Positions 52,047 to 60,815 of a stretch of DNA of 64,000 bases are shown piece after piece. This DNA is from Neobacillus soli NBRC 102451. Lineage in GTDB: Bacteria; Bacillota; Bacilli; Bacillales; Cytobacillaceae. A program made the translations under genes and the position numbers. The notes below the pieces were generated by a model. The model saw nothing but the letters and a program-made list of their open reading frames with translations. It was not told the DNA's origin and made no database searches. How positions within the stretch are numbered: position 1 is the stretch's first letter; every line of letters starts with the position of its first letter. The stretch is from assembly GCF_001591665.1 (NCBI RefSeq), contig NZ_BCVI01000058.1, positions 27,036-91,035 on the forward strand, written 5' to 3'.

Positions 52047-52565
52047 TTATGCACTCGCTTTTGCTTTGTCTTCACCAGTACCTTTTTTGCTCATTTTTGT
52101 GATGAAAGGAACGACCCAGCGGTCTAAACCAATTCTTCCAGCGTTGTAACCAGCTGTTAAGATAATGAAGCCTAGAAAAATGTCTCTTGGGTTATGAGAG
52201 ACTGTTCCTGCAAGGAAGAAGCTAAAGTTCATGACTAATCCAAAGAACATAGCAGTAGTTGTTAAGCAGCCTAAGATTAATCCTAAACCGATTAATGTTT
52301 CGCCCCAAGGTACAATCACGTTAAACACATCAACGTTTGGTAAGGCAAAGTGTTTTAAGAAGTCAACATACCAACCAAATACGACGGTACCATCTGGGCC
52401 TTTTACTGGGTTCGCGATGGCTCCTTTTAAAAATCCAGCCGCATCGAAGCCGCCACTTGATAATTTTCCGTAACCAGCTGTTACCCAAGAATAGCCAAGG
52501 TATAAACGTAAGACAGTTAAGATAGCCGCTGCAATTTTATTTTCTCTTAAAAATTTATTAAACAT
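52047..52565 (-). CDS. DoxX-family membrane protein, second copy
   Basis: A 172-residue paralogue of the protein at 29555, with four helices: LTVLRLYLGYSWVTAGYGKLSSGGFDAAGFLKGAI, PWGETLIGLGLILGCLTTTAMFFGLVMNFSFFLAGT and GFIILTAGYNAGRIGLDRWVVPF. The C-terminus is Lys-rich. Unlike the first copy, no Rex box is seen upstream. A possible -10 TATAGT lies about 40 bases before the start. Function likely respiratory or redox related, by family only. Confidence 0.85.
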   Translation of the reverse strand: MFNKFLRENKIAAAILTVLRLYLGYSWVTAGYGKLSSGGFDAAGFLKGAIANPVKGPDGTVVFGWYVDFLKHFALPNVDVFNVIVPWGETLIGLGLILGCLTTTAMFFGLVMNFSFFLAGTVSHNPRDIFLGFIILTAGYNAGRIGLDRWVVPFITKMSKKGTGEDKAKASA

Positions 52566-52730
52566 GAGTTCATTCCGCCTTTCGAAATTTGTTTGTTCTT
52601 TATGATTACACTATAATCCCTTTCTTTGTTAAACAACATGGGTATAGTAGTAAGTTCACAGTTTGTTTGAAATGTTTTGACGGAATGTTGAACAGAAAGA
52701 CCAAAAGACCAAAGGAGTATCCAAGAAAAA

Positions 52731-52786
52731 AGGGCCTGTCCCCAGTGTTTTAAAGCATTACTGCATCGGGGGACAGGCACCAATAT
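52731..52786. repeat. Dispersed repeat A
   Basis: GGGCCTGTCCCC, centre GTGTTTTAAAGCATTA, right arm CATCGGGGGACAGGCACC then AATATT, 10 bases from the nadA stop codon. Confidence 0.7.
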
Positions 52787-52795
52787 TCAATATAG

Positions 52796-53755
52796 TTAAC
52801 CAATGGATACCATTCGTTCAATTGAAAGCTTTGCACGTTCGGCTGTATCGGCAGGAACTGTAATCACATGTTTGTTTTCTTTTAAAGCAGCTAAAACTTT
52901 TTCAAGTGTAATCATTTTCATAAATGGACAAATGGCTTCGGGATTGGCTGCGACGAATCGTTTTTCTGGATTTTGTTTTTCCATTTGATGAATAATCCCT
53001 ACTTCTGTTGCGACGATGAATTCATCTGCCTGTGAATCTTTAGAATGTTTTAGCATATTACCCGTTGATAGAATATGAGTTTTATCCTTTGGCAGTACGC
53101 CTTCAGACATTAAATACATGCTGGAAGTTGAGCAGCCGCATTCCGGATGGACAAGCAGTTCGGCTTCCGGATGCTCTGTAAGCACTTCTTCTACCTGATG
53201 CGGGGCAATCCCTGCGTGAACGTGGCATTCCCCCATCCAAATATGCATGTTTTCGCGGCCTGTTTCCCGCTTCACGAAAGAACCTAGGAACATATCCGGT
53301 AAGAAAAGGATCTCTTTATCATCCGGAATGGAACGGACAATATCCACTGCGTTCGAAGAGGTGCAGCAATAATCGCTTTCCGCCTTTACTTCAGCAGTTG
53401 TATTGACATAAGCAACGACTACTGCCCCGGGATGCTCAGCTTTCCATTCACGAAGCTGGTCTGCTGTGATGGAATCAGCTAAGGAGCAGCCTGCTTCCAA
53501 GTCTGGAAGAAGCACAGTTTTCTCTGGATTCAACATTGCAGCCGTTTCCGCCATAAAGTGAACGCCGCAGAATACGATGACATCCTTAGTAGTGTTTACC
53601 GCTGCACGGGCAAGTGCAAGGGAATCACCCAGCACATCTGCAATATCCTGAATTTCTGGAAGTTGATAATTGTGAGCGAGCAGAATGGCATTACGCTTTT
53701 TCTTCCATTCTTGAATTTCCTCTATTATGCGGCTTTGCATTTCAGTAACTGTCAT
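52796..53755 (-). CDS. nadA: Quinolinate synthase
   Basis: NadA makes quinolinate from iminoaspartate and dihydroxyacetone phosphate with a 4Fe-4S cluster. The short-type sequence (319 residues) has LLAHNYQLPEIQDIADVLGDSL, FCGVHFMAETAAMLNPEKTVLLPD, HPECGCSTSSMYL and ANPEAICPFMKMI; the cluster cysteines lie in EAGCSL, HPECGC and AICPFM. The ATG at 53755 has GGGGAGG inside the end of nadC, one base from its stop. Third gene of nadBCA. Confidence 0.94.
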   Translation of the reverse strand: MTVTEMQSRIIEEIQEWKKKRNAILLAHNYQLPEIQDIADVLGDSLALARAAVNTTKDVIVFCGVHFMAETAAMLNPEKTVLLPDLEAGCSLADSITADQLREWKAEHPGAVVVAYVNTTAEVKAESDYCCTSSNAVDIVRSIPDDKEILFLPDMFLGSFVKRETGRENMHIWMGECHVHAGIAPHQVEEVLTEHPEAELLVHPECGCSTSSMYLMSEGVLPKDKTHILSTGNMLKHSKDSQADEFIVATEVGIIHQMEKQNPEKRFVAANPEAICPFMKMITLEKVLAALKENKHVITVPADTAERAKLSIERMVSIG

Positions 53756-53756
53756 A

Positions 53757-54602
53757 TTATTGTTCCTCCCCAAGTAAGACCTTGACGCTAATATCAAGTG
53801 CTTTGTATGAATGAGTTAAAAAGCCAAGCGAAATATAATGAACGCCCGAATCGCGATAATCAGCCAGATTGTTTAATTGAATTCCGCCTGATGCTTCCGT
53901 AATAATGGTGTCAGGCACCAATTTTATAAGTTCCTTTATTTCATCCGGAGTCCGGTTATCAAACATAATTACATCCACGCCTGCTTCGACCGCTTCGATT
54001 ACTTGTTCTTTTGTCTCTGTCTCCACTTCGATTTTAACCATATGTCCCGTTTTCTCACGGACCAACTTGACCGCGCGTTTAATAGAGCCAGCAAAAGAGA
54101 TATGATTGTCTTTTATCATGACTCCATCATAAAGACCATAACGGTGATTATAGCCGCCGCCACATCGAACCGCGTATTTTTCGAGCATTCGAAGTCCTGG
54201 TGTTGTCTTTCTTGTATCGCAAATCCTTGTAGAAGAGCTATTCAGCGTCTCTACTGCTTTTTTTGTTAAGCTGGCAATGCCGCTCATGCGCTGAACAAGA
54301 TTAAGGATGACCCTTTCTCCTTTTAAAAGAGAGGAAACCTCGCCTGATACCACAGCTAATCGCTGCCCAATTTCGAATCTGTCACCATCTTTGACAAATA
54401 ATTCGATGTCAATTTGCGAATTCAACAAGTGAAAGCCCGTCTTAATTATTTCTTCCCCGCAAAAGACTCCATCTTCTTTTGCTATAAAGACGATTTGCCC
54501 TTTAGTCTGGTTTGAAAAGATTAAATCGGTAGTGACATCCTGTTCTCCAATGTCCTCAATAAAAAATTGCTCAATTAGCGAGCGCAGTTTCAACGTATTC
54601 AT
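53757..54602 (-). CDS. nadC: Nicotinate-nucleotide pyrophosphorylase (QPRTase)
   Basis: A 281-residue quinolinate phosphoribosyltransferase converting quinolinate and PRPP to nicotinate mononucleotide. It has NLVQRMSGIASLTKKAVE, RICDTRKTTPGLRMLEKYAVRCGGGYNHRYGLYDGVMIKDNHI, VEVETKEQVIEAVEAGVDVIMFDN-type and TEASGGIQLNNLADY motifs. Its first codons overlap nadB by 32 bases. A GGTGTCAGGCACC stretch inside the gene fits normal coding (LVPDTI). Confidence 0.94.
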   Translation of the reverse strand: MNTLKLRSLIEQFFIEDIGEQDVTTDLIFSNQTKGQIVFIAKEDGVFCGEEIIKTGFHLLNSQIDIELFVKDGDRFEIGQRLAVVSGEVSSLLKGERVILNLVQRMSGIASLTKKAVETLNSSSTRICDTRKTTPGLRMLEKYAVRCGGGYNHRYGLYDGVMIKDNHISFAGSIKRAVKLVREKTGHMVKIEVETETKEQVIEAVEAGVDVIMFDNRTPDEIKELIKLVPDTIITEASGGIQLNNLADYRDSGVHYISLGFLTHSYKALDISVKVLLGEEQ

Positions 54603-56151
54603 GATTGATTGCCACTTCCCCTTTGTGTTTTTGAATGATTATTTTCCTCAACCAGTTTTCATCATTTTCATCTGGAAAATCACTTCTAAAATGACCGCCG
54701 CGGCTTTCTGTCCGGGTTAAGGCAGACCCCGTAATCAGGGTTGCATTGACGTACATAAAAATTGCGGTAAGGTCTTCCGTCGAATAAGCGTCAAATTCCG
54801 TTAACTCGCTTACATCCAGCTGCTCGAGCCAATTTTGTTGTTCCTCCAAGAGCTCTTTGGAACGGACAATCCCGACCCTTTTCATCATCTGCTCCTTTAA
54901 AACCTGCACATCCGGAAGAAAGACACTTTTTTCTGGAAGGAAAGGAACAAGTTCAGGAAAATCAGGAATGAGATTTTTTATCTGTTGTGAATTAATCCAT
55001 TGGGAAAGTCTTTTCCCTTGATAAAGCCCTTCTAATAAGGAATTGCTGGCCAGGCGATTCGCACCATGAAGACCTGTACATGCGGCTTCTCCAATGGCAA
55101 ATAGTCCATTTATGGACGTACGCCCCATTACATCCGTTTTTATCCCGCCCATTAAAAAATGACTGCCAGGAACAACCGGGATTCTCCCTTCTGACAAATT
55201 CACCTTATTATTCTGGCAAATCGCTGTAACGGATGGGAATCTCGTTTCAAAGTCATTAATGCTTCTAATATCCAGAAATACTTCATGGCCTTTTTCGATA
55301 TAATTAAATATGGTCTGAGAAACAATGTGTCTTGGGGCGAGGTCCTTTAAAGGATGGACACCTTCCATAATCGGTGTTCCATCTTCCGTCACTAAAGTGG
55401 CCCCTTCCCCTCGAACCGCTTCAGAAATTAAGCCCTTTGTTTCCCCATTTATATACAAAAGTGTTGGATGAAATTGAATAAACTCCATATCGGCAATTTC
55501 AGCACCGGCCAAATAGGCCATGGCAATCCCATCACCAGTTACAGTAGGTGCATTTGAGGTATAGGGATATAATTGGCCGCAGCCGCCTGTCGCAAGAATC
55601 ACATAATCTCCATAAAAATAACGGATGGTGCCATCTTCAGTTTTCGCTTTGGCGCCAATACACCGTTTTTGCTGATGGTCCATGATTAATTCGTAAACAA
55701 AGACATTCTCTTCGACTTTACTATTTTCAGGAAGTTTACTAATCAAGTATTCTATTACATTTTTTCCTGTTGCATCGCCGCCGCTATGAACAATTCTTTT
55801 TTCACTGTGAGCCCCTTCCAATCCAAGCTGCAAATTTCCAAGTTGATCTTTGTCAAAAATATTACCTTGTTTAGCAAGATCACCAATCAGTTTGGGGGCT
55901 TCGTTTACTATTTCACGAACGGTATCCTCATTATTATGAAATCTTCCCGCCTCAAACGTATCAGCGAAATGCTTCGAGGGGTCGTCTTGAATTCCGATAG
56001 CAGCAGCAATTCCACCTTGCGCCAAATAAGAATTTGCATTCTTTATATGTGATTTTGTGAGGATTCTCACATTCTTATCATGCCTAAGCAAAATGGACAG
56101 TTGCAAGGCCGCAACTCCACTGCCAATAATTAGAACGTCACTCTTTTTCAT
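54571..56151 (-). CDS. nadB: L-aspartate oxidase
   Basis: An FAD enzyme oxidising aspartate to iminoaspartate, the first step of de novo NAD synthesis. It has about 526 residues: FAD motif DVLIIGSGVAALQLSILL, LAQGGIAAAIGIQDDPSKHFADTFEAGRFHN, HSGGDATGKNVIEYL, FIQFHPTLLYING, PRHIVSQTIFNYI and ACTGLHGANRLASNSLLEGL. Start ATG 56151 with GGAGG eight bases ahead. Head of nadBCA; upstream tandem TTGACATCT elements may be the repressor site, but the adjacent repressor gene is broken. Confidence 0.94.
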   Translation of the reverse strand: MKKSDVLIIGSGVAALQLSILLRHDKNVRILTKSHIKNANSYLAQGGIAAAIGIQDDPSKHFADTFEAGRFHNNEDTVREIVNEAPKLIGDLAKQGNIFDKDQLGNLQLGLEGAHSEKRIVHSGGDATGKNVIEYLISKLPENSKVEENVFVYELIMDHQQKRCIGAKAKTEDGTIRYFYGDYVILATGGCGQLYPYTSNAPTVTGDGIAMAYLAGAEIADMEFIQFHPTLLYINGETKGLISEAVRGEGATLVTEDGTPIMEGVHPLKDLAPRHIVSQTIFNYIEKGHEVFLDIRSINDFETRFPSVTAICQNNKVNLSEGRIPVVPGSHFLMGGIKTDVMGRTSINGLFAIGEAACTGLHGANRLASNSLLEGLYQGKRLSQWINSQQIKNLIPDFPELVPFLPEKSVFLPDVQVLKEQMMKRVGIVRSKELLEEQQNWLEQLDVSELTEFDAYSTEDLTAIFMYVNATLITGSALTRTESRGGHFRSDFPDENDENWLRKIIIQKHKGEVAINHEYVETALAN

Positions 56152-56169
56152 AGTGTATACCTCCAAAGG

Positions 56170-56190
56170 TTGACATCTGTCTTGACATCT
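56170..56190 (-). promoter_or_regulatory. Candidate NadR/NiaR operator
   Basis: Two copies of TTGACATCT (56170-56178 and 56182-56190) at 12-base spacing lie immediately before nadB. The place and TGTC/GACA content fit NiaR-type sites of Bacillus nad operons; the exact consensus was not checked. Confidence 0.45.
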
Positions 56191-56348
56191 ATATTTACAT
56201 AGATTTAAACTAAAAACAAGATTTTTCGCACAAAAAGTATGGATTAAGGCAAAGGAATGTTTGTAGCTTTACTTTTTCAAGACATTGAATCTATGGCCCA
56301 AAAGGAAGCGATGGATTTTATATTTGATTAATAAATAGGAGTGTTTCC

Positions 56349-56560
56349 ATGACAGGTCAGAAAAAGTTAATCGGGGAAGAAAGAAGATTTTTGCTTTTAT
56401 AAATGCTGAAAGAAACCGTGACTCCCATTACTGGAAGTGAATTAGCTGCCAAAACAGACGTCAGCAGACAGGCGATTGTCGGGGATATTAACCTATTAAA
56501 AGCAAGAAATGAACCAATCTTCGCTACAAGTCATGGTTATGTTTATTTGAAGCAAGTAGG
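56349..56560 (+). pseudogene. nadR: Broken NAD-synthesis repressor NadR (YrxA/NiaR)
   Basis: From ATG 56349 (AGGAG seven bases ahead) the frame reads MTGQKKLIGEERRFLLL, then TAA (56400), then continues in the same frame MLKETVTPITGSELAAKTDV, SRQAIVGDINLLKARNEPIF, ATSHGYVYL. This is the helix-turn-helix of YrxA. The ligand-binding 3H domain that should follow is missing: similarity ends near 56550, before a repeat-B copy. Both a nonsense codon and a 3' deletion are present. The partner gene nifS/iscS, usually upstream of nadR, is also absent; a 24-codon frame at 56257-56331 may be a scrap. Confidence 0.8.
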
Positions 56561-56587
56561 GGTCCGCACCAATTTAAATACTTCAAA

Positions 56588-56615
56588 GGAGAACAGTTCA
56601 CAGTCACTGTTCTCC
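56588..56615. repeat. Dispersed repeat B at the nadR breakpoint
   Basis: Dyad GGAGAACAGTT / CACTGTTCTCC with CACAGT between; follows the truncated nadR and precedes ogt. Confidence 0.6.
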
Positions 56616-56632
56616 TTATTAATAACTTTTCC

Positions 56633-57115
56633 TCAAGCGTTTTTTATAGATCTTTCATGCTTAAGCAGCCATTCCTTTCTCCACATACCACCAGCATAGC
56701 CGGTTAATTTCCCATTTGAACCGATAACTCGGTGGCAAGGAATCACGATACTTAACTTGTTTTTGCCATTTGCACTTCCGACTGCTCTAACGGCCTTTTC
56801 GTTTCCAATTGAAACAGCAATATCCTTGTAGGAGCCCGTTTCAGCGTAGGGGATTCTTGTTAAAGCGTCCCACACTGTTTGTTGAAAGTTTGTCCCCTCA
56901 AAAATATAGGGGAATGTAAATTCTTGACGTAACCCTTTAAAATATTGATCCATTTGTTCAAAACAATCCACTAATACCTGGGGAGTTTCGTTATGCAACT
57001 TATTTTCTATTTGCTCTCGTTCAGAGAACAGGATTGAACAAATCCCCTCAGCTGTTCCTACTATCTCGATCATTCCAATTGGTGATTCGAAATCTAATTT
57101 ATAAAGTTGACTCAA
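56633..57115 (-). CDS. ogt: Methylated-DNA--protein-cysteine methyltransferase
   Basis: A 160-residue suicide repair enzyme that removes O6-methyl groups from guanine. The active-site motif IVIPCHRVIGSNGKLTGYAGGMWRKEWLLKHE (about 122-153) is intact, with the helix-turn-helix FQQTVWDALTRIPYAETGSYKDIA before it. No Ada-type N-terminal domain. It is a single gene; its end is close to the dead nadR. Confidence 0.93.
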   Translation of the reverse strand: MSQLYKLDFESPIGMIEIVGTAEGICSILFSEREQIENKLHNETPQVLVDCFEQMDQYFKGLRQEFTFPYIFEGTNFQQTVWDALTRIPYAETGSYKDIAVSIGNEKAVRAVGSANGKNKLSIVIPCHRVIGSNGKLTGYAGGMWRKEWLLKHERSIKNA

Positions 57116-57648
57116 ATTAAAACCTCCATTTTATCTAATTATTATCATTGAGCCAATTGAAATAATCAATTTTAACCGTAATGATATCCTGACTTCCGTC
57201 TTAAAAGGTTTGGTATATTTTACATTCCTATATTACCAGTAAAACTGATTGTTTTTCACAATTTTTCAGATAAATTTTTCCATAATCCGATATTGGCCTA
57301 AAAAGCTTTATACTATAAAAATTCCATTTAATGGCGCTCCCACTTTCCCAATCCATCCCCGTTCCTATATTATTAGAATAATTTCACTATACTATTTTAT
57401 TATTCTAATTCTATTAACTCTAGTAATCTATGGAATTTTTTCACGTTTTTATTATCATTCTCCCTATGAAAGCACAATCATTTCCAAATAATTATAAATT
57501 TCTGAAATATTGAAATAATATACTAGACGAAAGCGAAAAATTGTTTTAATATACTAATTGTTAAATCATTTCTAACTATCATTTACCGATACTCCATTTC
57601 GGATAATAGTGTCAGAAAAATTAAAAAACTTCAAAGGGGGAACTAGAA
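57116..57648 (+). promoter_or_regulatory. AT-rich leader region of livJ with CodY-like sequences
   Basis: Over 500 bases without a gene. Two sites resemble the CodY consensus: AATTTTTCAGATAAATT at about 57259 and GTGTCAGAAAAATT at about 57611, 25 bases before the livJ ribosome site (AAAGGGGG). CodY control of branched-chain amino acid uptake is common in Bacilli, but the matches are imperfect. Confidence 0.35.
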
Positions 57649-58833
57649 ATGAAAAAGAAATTTAGTAAGGTGTTTATGGTTTCAGCTTTAGCTGCCGGAA
57701 TCCTTGCCGGTTGTTCCGGAGGAAATCAAGCGAGCGGTGGCGACGGCGGTAATTCCAAGGACTTCAAACTTGGAGTAAACATGGAGCTTTCCGGTAACGT
57801 TGCATCCTACGGAGAATCAATGACCAAAGGTGTTGAAATGGCCGTATCCGAAATTAACAAAGCTGGCGGCGTTGAGGGGAAACAAATCAAAGTCGTTAAA
57901 GTGGACAATAAATCGGAAGCAGCTGAAGCAACAAACGGAATTATTAAACTTACAAGCCAAGACAAAGTAAATGCCGTAATCGGGGCTGCAACAAGCGGAA
58001 ATACCGTTGCACAAGCGCAGATTGCAAATGATACCAAGACAGTTCTTATGGCTCCAGGAGGAACAAGCCCAACTGTTACTGTAGATGAAAAAGGAAAAGT
58101 AAGAGAATTCGTTTTCCGTACATCTTTCATTGATCCATTTCAAGGTACAGTTGCAGCCAATTTTGCTTTGAATAATTTAAAAGTTAAAGATGCAGCCATC
58201 TTTTCCGACAACTCAAGTGACTATGCAAAAGGACTTTCCAATGCTTTCAAGGAAACATTTAAAAAAGCCGGCGGTAAAATCGTTAAAGAAGAATCATATG
58301 TAGCAAAGGATACTGACTTCCGCGCTACATTAACTAACATCAAGGCGAAAAATCCATCATTTATTTTTATCCCAGGCTATTATGAAGAGGTTGGCTTAAT
58401 TGTGAAGCAAGCCCGCGAGCTAGGTATCACAGTTCCATTAATGGGTGCTGATGGCTGGGATTCTCCTAAATTAGTTGATTTAGCCGGTGCAGATGCATTA
58501 AATAACACTTACCTAATCAACCACTATTCTACCGAGGATCCAGATAAAAAGGTTCAAGAATTTGTTACAGCATTCAAAGCTAAGAACAATGGCGATGCCC
58601 CTAACGCTTTCAATGCCCTTGGTTATGACACAGTTTATTTCTTAGCCGATGCCATTAAGCGTGCTGGCAGCACAGACTCCGTTAAAATTCAAAAAGAATT
58701 AGCAAAAACTAAAGATTTATCCCTTGTAACTGGGGTATTATCGCTTGATAAAAATCACCACCCAATTAAAACTGCAACAATTTTAGAGTACAAAGACGGT
58801 AAGCAAGTGTTTAACACAAAAATTAATCCTTAA
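57649..58833 (+). CDS. livJ: Branched-chain amino acid-binding lipoprotein
   Basis: The protein has 394 residues. A lipoprotein signal (ALAAGILAGCSGGN) and a type I periplasmic-binding fold of the LivJ/LivK family are present: KLGVNMELSGNVASYGESMTKGVEMAVSEINKAGGVEGKQIKVV, VNAVIGAATSGNTVAQAQIA, MAPGGTSPTVT, FIFIPGYYEEVGLIVKQARELG. It delivers Leu, Ile, Val or a related amino acid to LivHM. AAAGGGGG precedes the start. A strong hairpin between livJ and livH probably lowers expression of the rest, as needed for an abundant binding protein. Confidence 0.93.
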   Translation: MKKKFSKVFMVSALAAGILAGCSGGNQASGGDGGNSKDFKLGVNMELSGNVASYGESMTKGVEMAVSEINKAGGVEGKQIKVVKVDNKSEAAEATNGIIKLTSQDKVNAVIGAATSGNTVAQAQIANDTKTVLMAPGGTSPTVTVDEKGKVREFVFRTSFIDPFQGTVAANFALNNLKVKDAAIFSDNSSDYAKGLSNAFKETFKKAGGKIVKEESYVAKDTDFRATLTNIKAKNPSFIFIPGYYEEVGLIVKQARELGITVPLMGADGWDSPKLVDLAGADALNNTYLINHYSTEDPDKKVQEFVTAFKAKNNGDAPNAFNALGYDTVYFLADAIKRAGSTDSVKIQKELAKTKDLSLVTGVLSLDKNHHPIKTATILEYKDGKQVFNTKINP

Positions 58834-58843
58834 TAAACAGACC

Positions 58844-58882
58844 AGTAAAATGGAAGGATTATCCTTCCATTTTACTTTTTTT
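58844..58882 (+). terminator. Intra-operon terminator/attenuator after livJ
   Basis: Sixteen-base arms meeting at 58859-58860 (AGTAAAATGGAAGGAT and its complement) followed by a run of T. Expected to stop many transcripts before livH. Confidence 0.8.
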
Positions 58883-58989
58883 AAAAAAGGCTTTGCTAAA
58901 AAAAATGGTTGATTTCACACACTATATTGATAGGAGCGGAAATGAACAGACAAGGGTAACAATACCTTAGAAAAAAGGAGAAAACACGC

Positions 58990-59868
58990 ATGGATTGGTT
59001 ACAACAACTAATAAATGGAATTTCACTCGGCAGCATCTATGCCTTAATCGCATTAGGATACACTATGGTGTATGGAATCATTAAATTGATCAACTTTGCA
59101 CACGGTGATGTATTTATGGTAGGTGCCTTTATTGGGTTCTATGCGATTACGGGATGGGGATTAAGCTTCTTGCCGGCACTCATTATATCAATGGCTGTCT
59201 GTGCTGTATTTGGAGTATTAATTGAACGGATTGCCTATAAACGGCTTCGGAATGCTACGAGAATTGCTGCTTTGATTACAGCAATTGGTATGTCACTGTT
59301 GATTGAATATTTAATGATTTATATACGTGGAGCACAGCCGGAAGCGTATCCTGCTGATGTTTTACCAAACAAAGCCATCAATTTATTTGGTGCCCAAATT
59401 AACAGCCAGTCTTTATTTATCTTATTAACCTCTATTATCCTAATGATTATTTTACAATTTATTGTTCACCGCACAAAAATGGGTAAAGCGATGCGCGCTG
59501 TATCTCTTGACATGGATGCTGCCCGCTTAATGGGAATAAACGTTGACAGAACGATTTCCTTCACGTTTGCCATTGGATCGGCATTAGCAGGAGCGGCCGG
59601 GGTCGTGTACGGGGCCTATTATACAAAAATTGAACCATTAATGGGTGTGATTCCTGGGTTAAAAGCGTTCGTTGCAGCTGTTTTGGGCGGTATCGGCAGC
59701 ATTCCGGGAGCGATGGTTGGCGGAATTATCCTCGGTTCTGTCGAATCATTGGTCAGTGCCGCAGGATTTTCTTTATGGAGAGATGCAGCCGCCTTTATCA
59801 TTTTGATTCTCATACTGATCTTTAAACCATCAGGCATCTTTGGTAAAAATACAAGAGAGAAAGTATAG
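58990..59868 (+). CDS. livH: Branched-chain amino acid permease LivH
   Basis: A 292-residue permease with about eight helices and the LivH pattern: QQLINGISLGSIYALIALGYTMVYGIIKLINFAHGDVFMVGAF, RIAALITAIGMSLLIEYL, MRAVSLDMDAARLMGINVDRTISFTFAIGSALAGAAGVVYG and AFVAAVLGGIGSIPGAMVGG. AAGGAG precedes the ATG. It pairs with LivM encoded 11 bases downstream. Confidence 0.94.
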   Translation: MDWLQQLINGISLGSIYALIALGYTMVYGIIKLINFAHGDVFMVGAFIGFYAITGWGLSFLPALIISMAVCAVFGVLIERIAYKRLRNATRIAALITAIGMSLLIEYLMIYIRGAQPEAYPADVLPNKAINLFGAQINSQSLFILLTSIILMIILQFIVHRTKMGKAMRAVSLDMDAARLMGINVDRTISFTFAIGSALAGAAGVVYGAYYTKIEPLMGVIPGLKAFVAAVLGGIGSIPGAMVGGIILGSVESLVSAAGFSLWRDAAAFIILILILIFKPSGIFGKNTREKV

Positions 59869-59878
59869 GTGAAAAATA

Positions 59879-60814
59879 ATGAAGAAATCAAAACCATTTT
59901 GGGCATTTGTGATTCTAGCGGCGATTGTGTATGGAGTCGTCCAATTTTTCATCGGCTCCGGATTATTAAATCAATATTATAGTAACTTGATCATTACAAT
60001 ATCAATAAATATTATTTTAGCAGTCAGCCTCCATTTGGTCATTGGCATTACCGGCCAGTTCTCCATCGGCCATGCTGGTTTTTTGGCAGTTGGGGCTTAT
60101 ATTTCGGCCATTGCCACGATGAAATTTGATTTGCCGTTTATTCTCGCCATCGTTATTGGCGGAATAGTTGCCGCTCTTACTGGTCTTATTGTGGGGATTC
60201 CTACCTTAAGGCTGCGAGGGGACTATTTGGCCATTGCCACCCTCGGGTTTGCGGAAATCATTCGGATTGTGCTATTTAATATTGACTATGTTGGCGGGGC
60301 AGCTGGGATGCAGGTATCCCATCTTACCACCTGGACCATCACGTTTGTCTGTCTATTTATTACGGTTCTGGTGATCGCCAACTTTACCAATTCCAGACAT
60401 GGACGTGCATGTATTGCGGTTCGGGAAAATGAGATTGCTGCCGATGCCATGGGAATCAATACTACCTATTATAAAGTTCTTGCTTTTGCCATCGGATCAT
60501 TTTTTGCCGGAATTGCCGGCGGGTTATTTTCACATAATTTCTATATCTTACAGCCCGGCAATTTCGGTTTCTTAAAATCATTTGATATTCTCATCTTCGT
60601 TGTCTTAGGTGGTCTTGGCAGCCTGACCGGGTCGGTGATTTCAGCCATCCTATTAACCCTTGTTTCAACGTTTTTAGCGCAATATCCGGAAACACGGATG
60701 ATTATCTATAGCTTAGTCTTGGTAATTGTCATGCTGTACCGTCCTCAAGGCTTGATGGGTACACGTGAAATCACAGATTTATTTAAGTGGAAACCGGCTA
60801 AAGGAGGCAATTAG
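59879..60814 (+). CDS. livM: Branched-chain amino acid permease LivM
   Basis: The 311-residue partner permease: ITGQFSIGHAGFLAVGAYISAI, GIPTLRLRGDYLAIATLGFAEIIRI, SRHGRACIAVRENEIAADAMGINTTYYKVLAFAIGSFFAGIAGGLF and IFVVLGGLGSLTGSVISA. Its end carries the AAAGGAGG ribosome site of livG. Confidence 0.94.
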   Translation: MKKSKPFWAFVILAAIVYGVVQFFIGSGLLNQYYSNLIITISINIILAVSLHLVIGITGQFSIGHAGFLAVGAYISAIATMKFDLPFILAIVIGGIVAALTGLIVGIPTLRLRGDYLAIATLGFAEIIRIVLFNIDYVGGAAGMQVSHLTTWTITFVCLFITVLVIANFTNSRHGRACIAVRENEIAADAMGINTTYYKVLAFAIGSFFAGIAGGLFSHNFYILQPGNFGFLKSFDILIFVVLGGLGSLTGSVISAILLTLVSTFLAQYPETRMIIYSLVLVIVMLYRPQGLMGTREITDLFKWKPAKGGN

Positions 60815-60815
60815 A

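Noticed and set aside
53908..53923. GGTGTCAGGCACC inside nadC as a repeat-A insertion
   Set aside because: It encodes LVPDTI at a place where NadC proteins normally have a similar LVP segment, and the frame and length are normal, so chance similarity is more likely.
57249..57491. 80-residue open frame upstream of livJ
   Set aside because: No ribosome site and AT-rich, low-complexity composition; likely chance.
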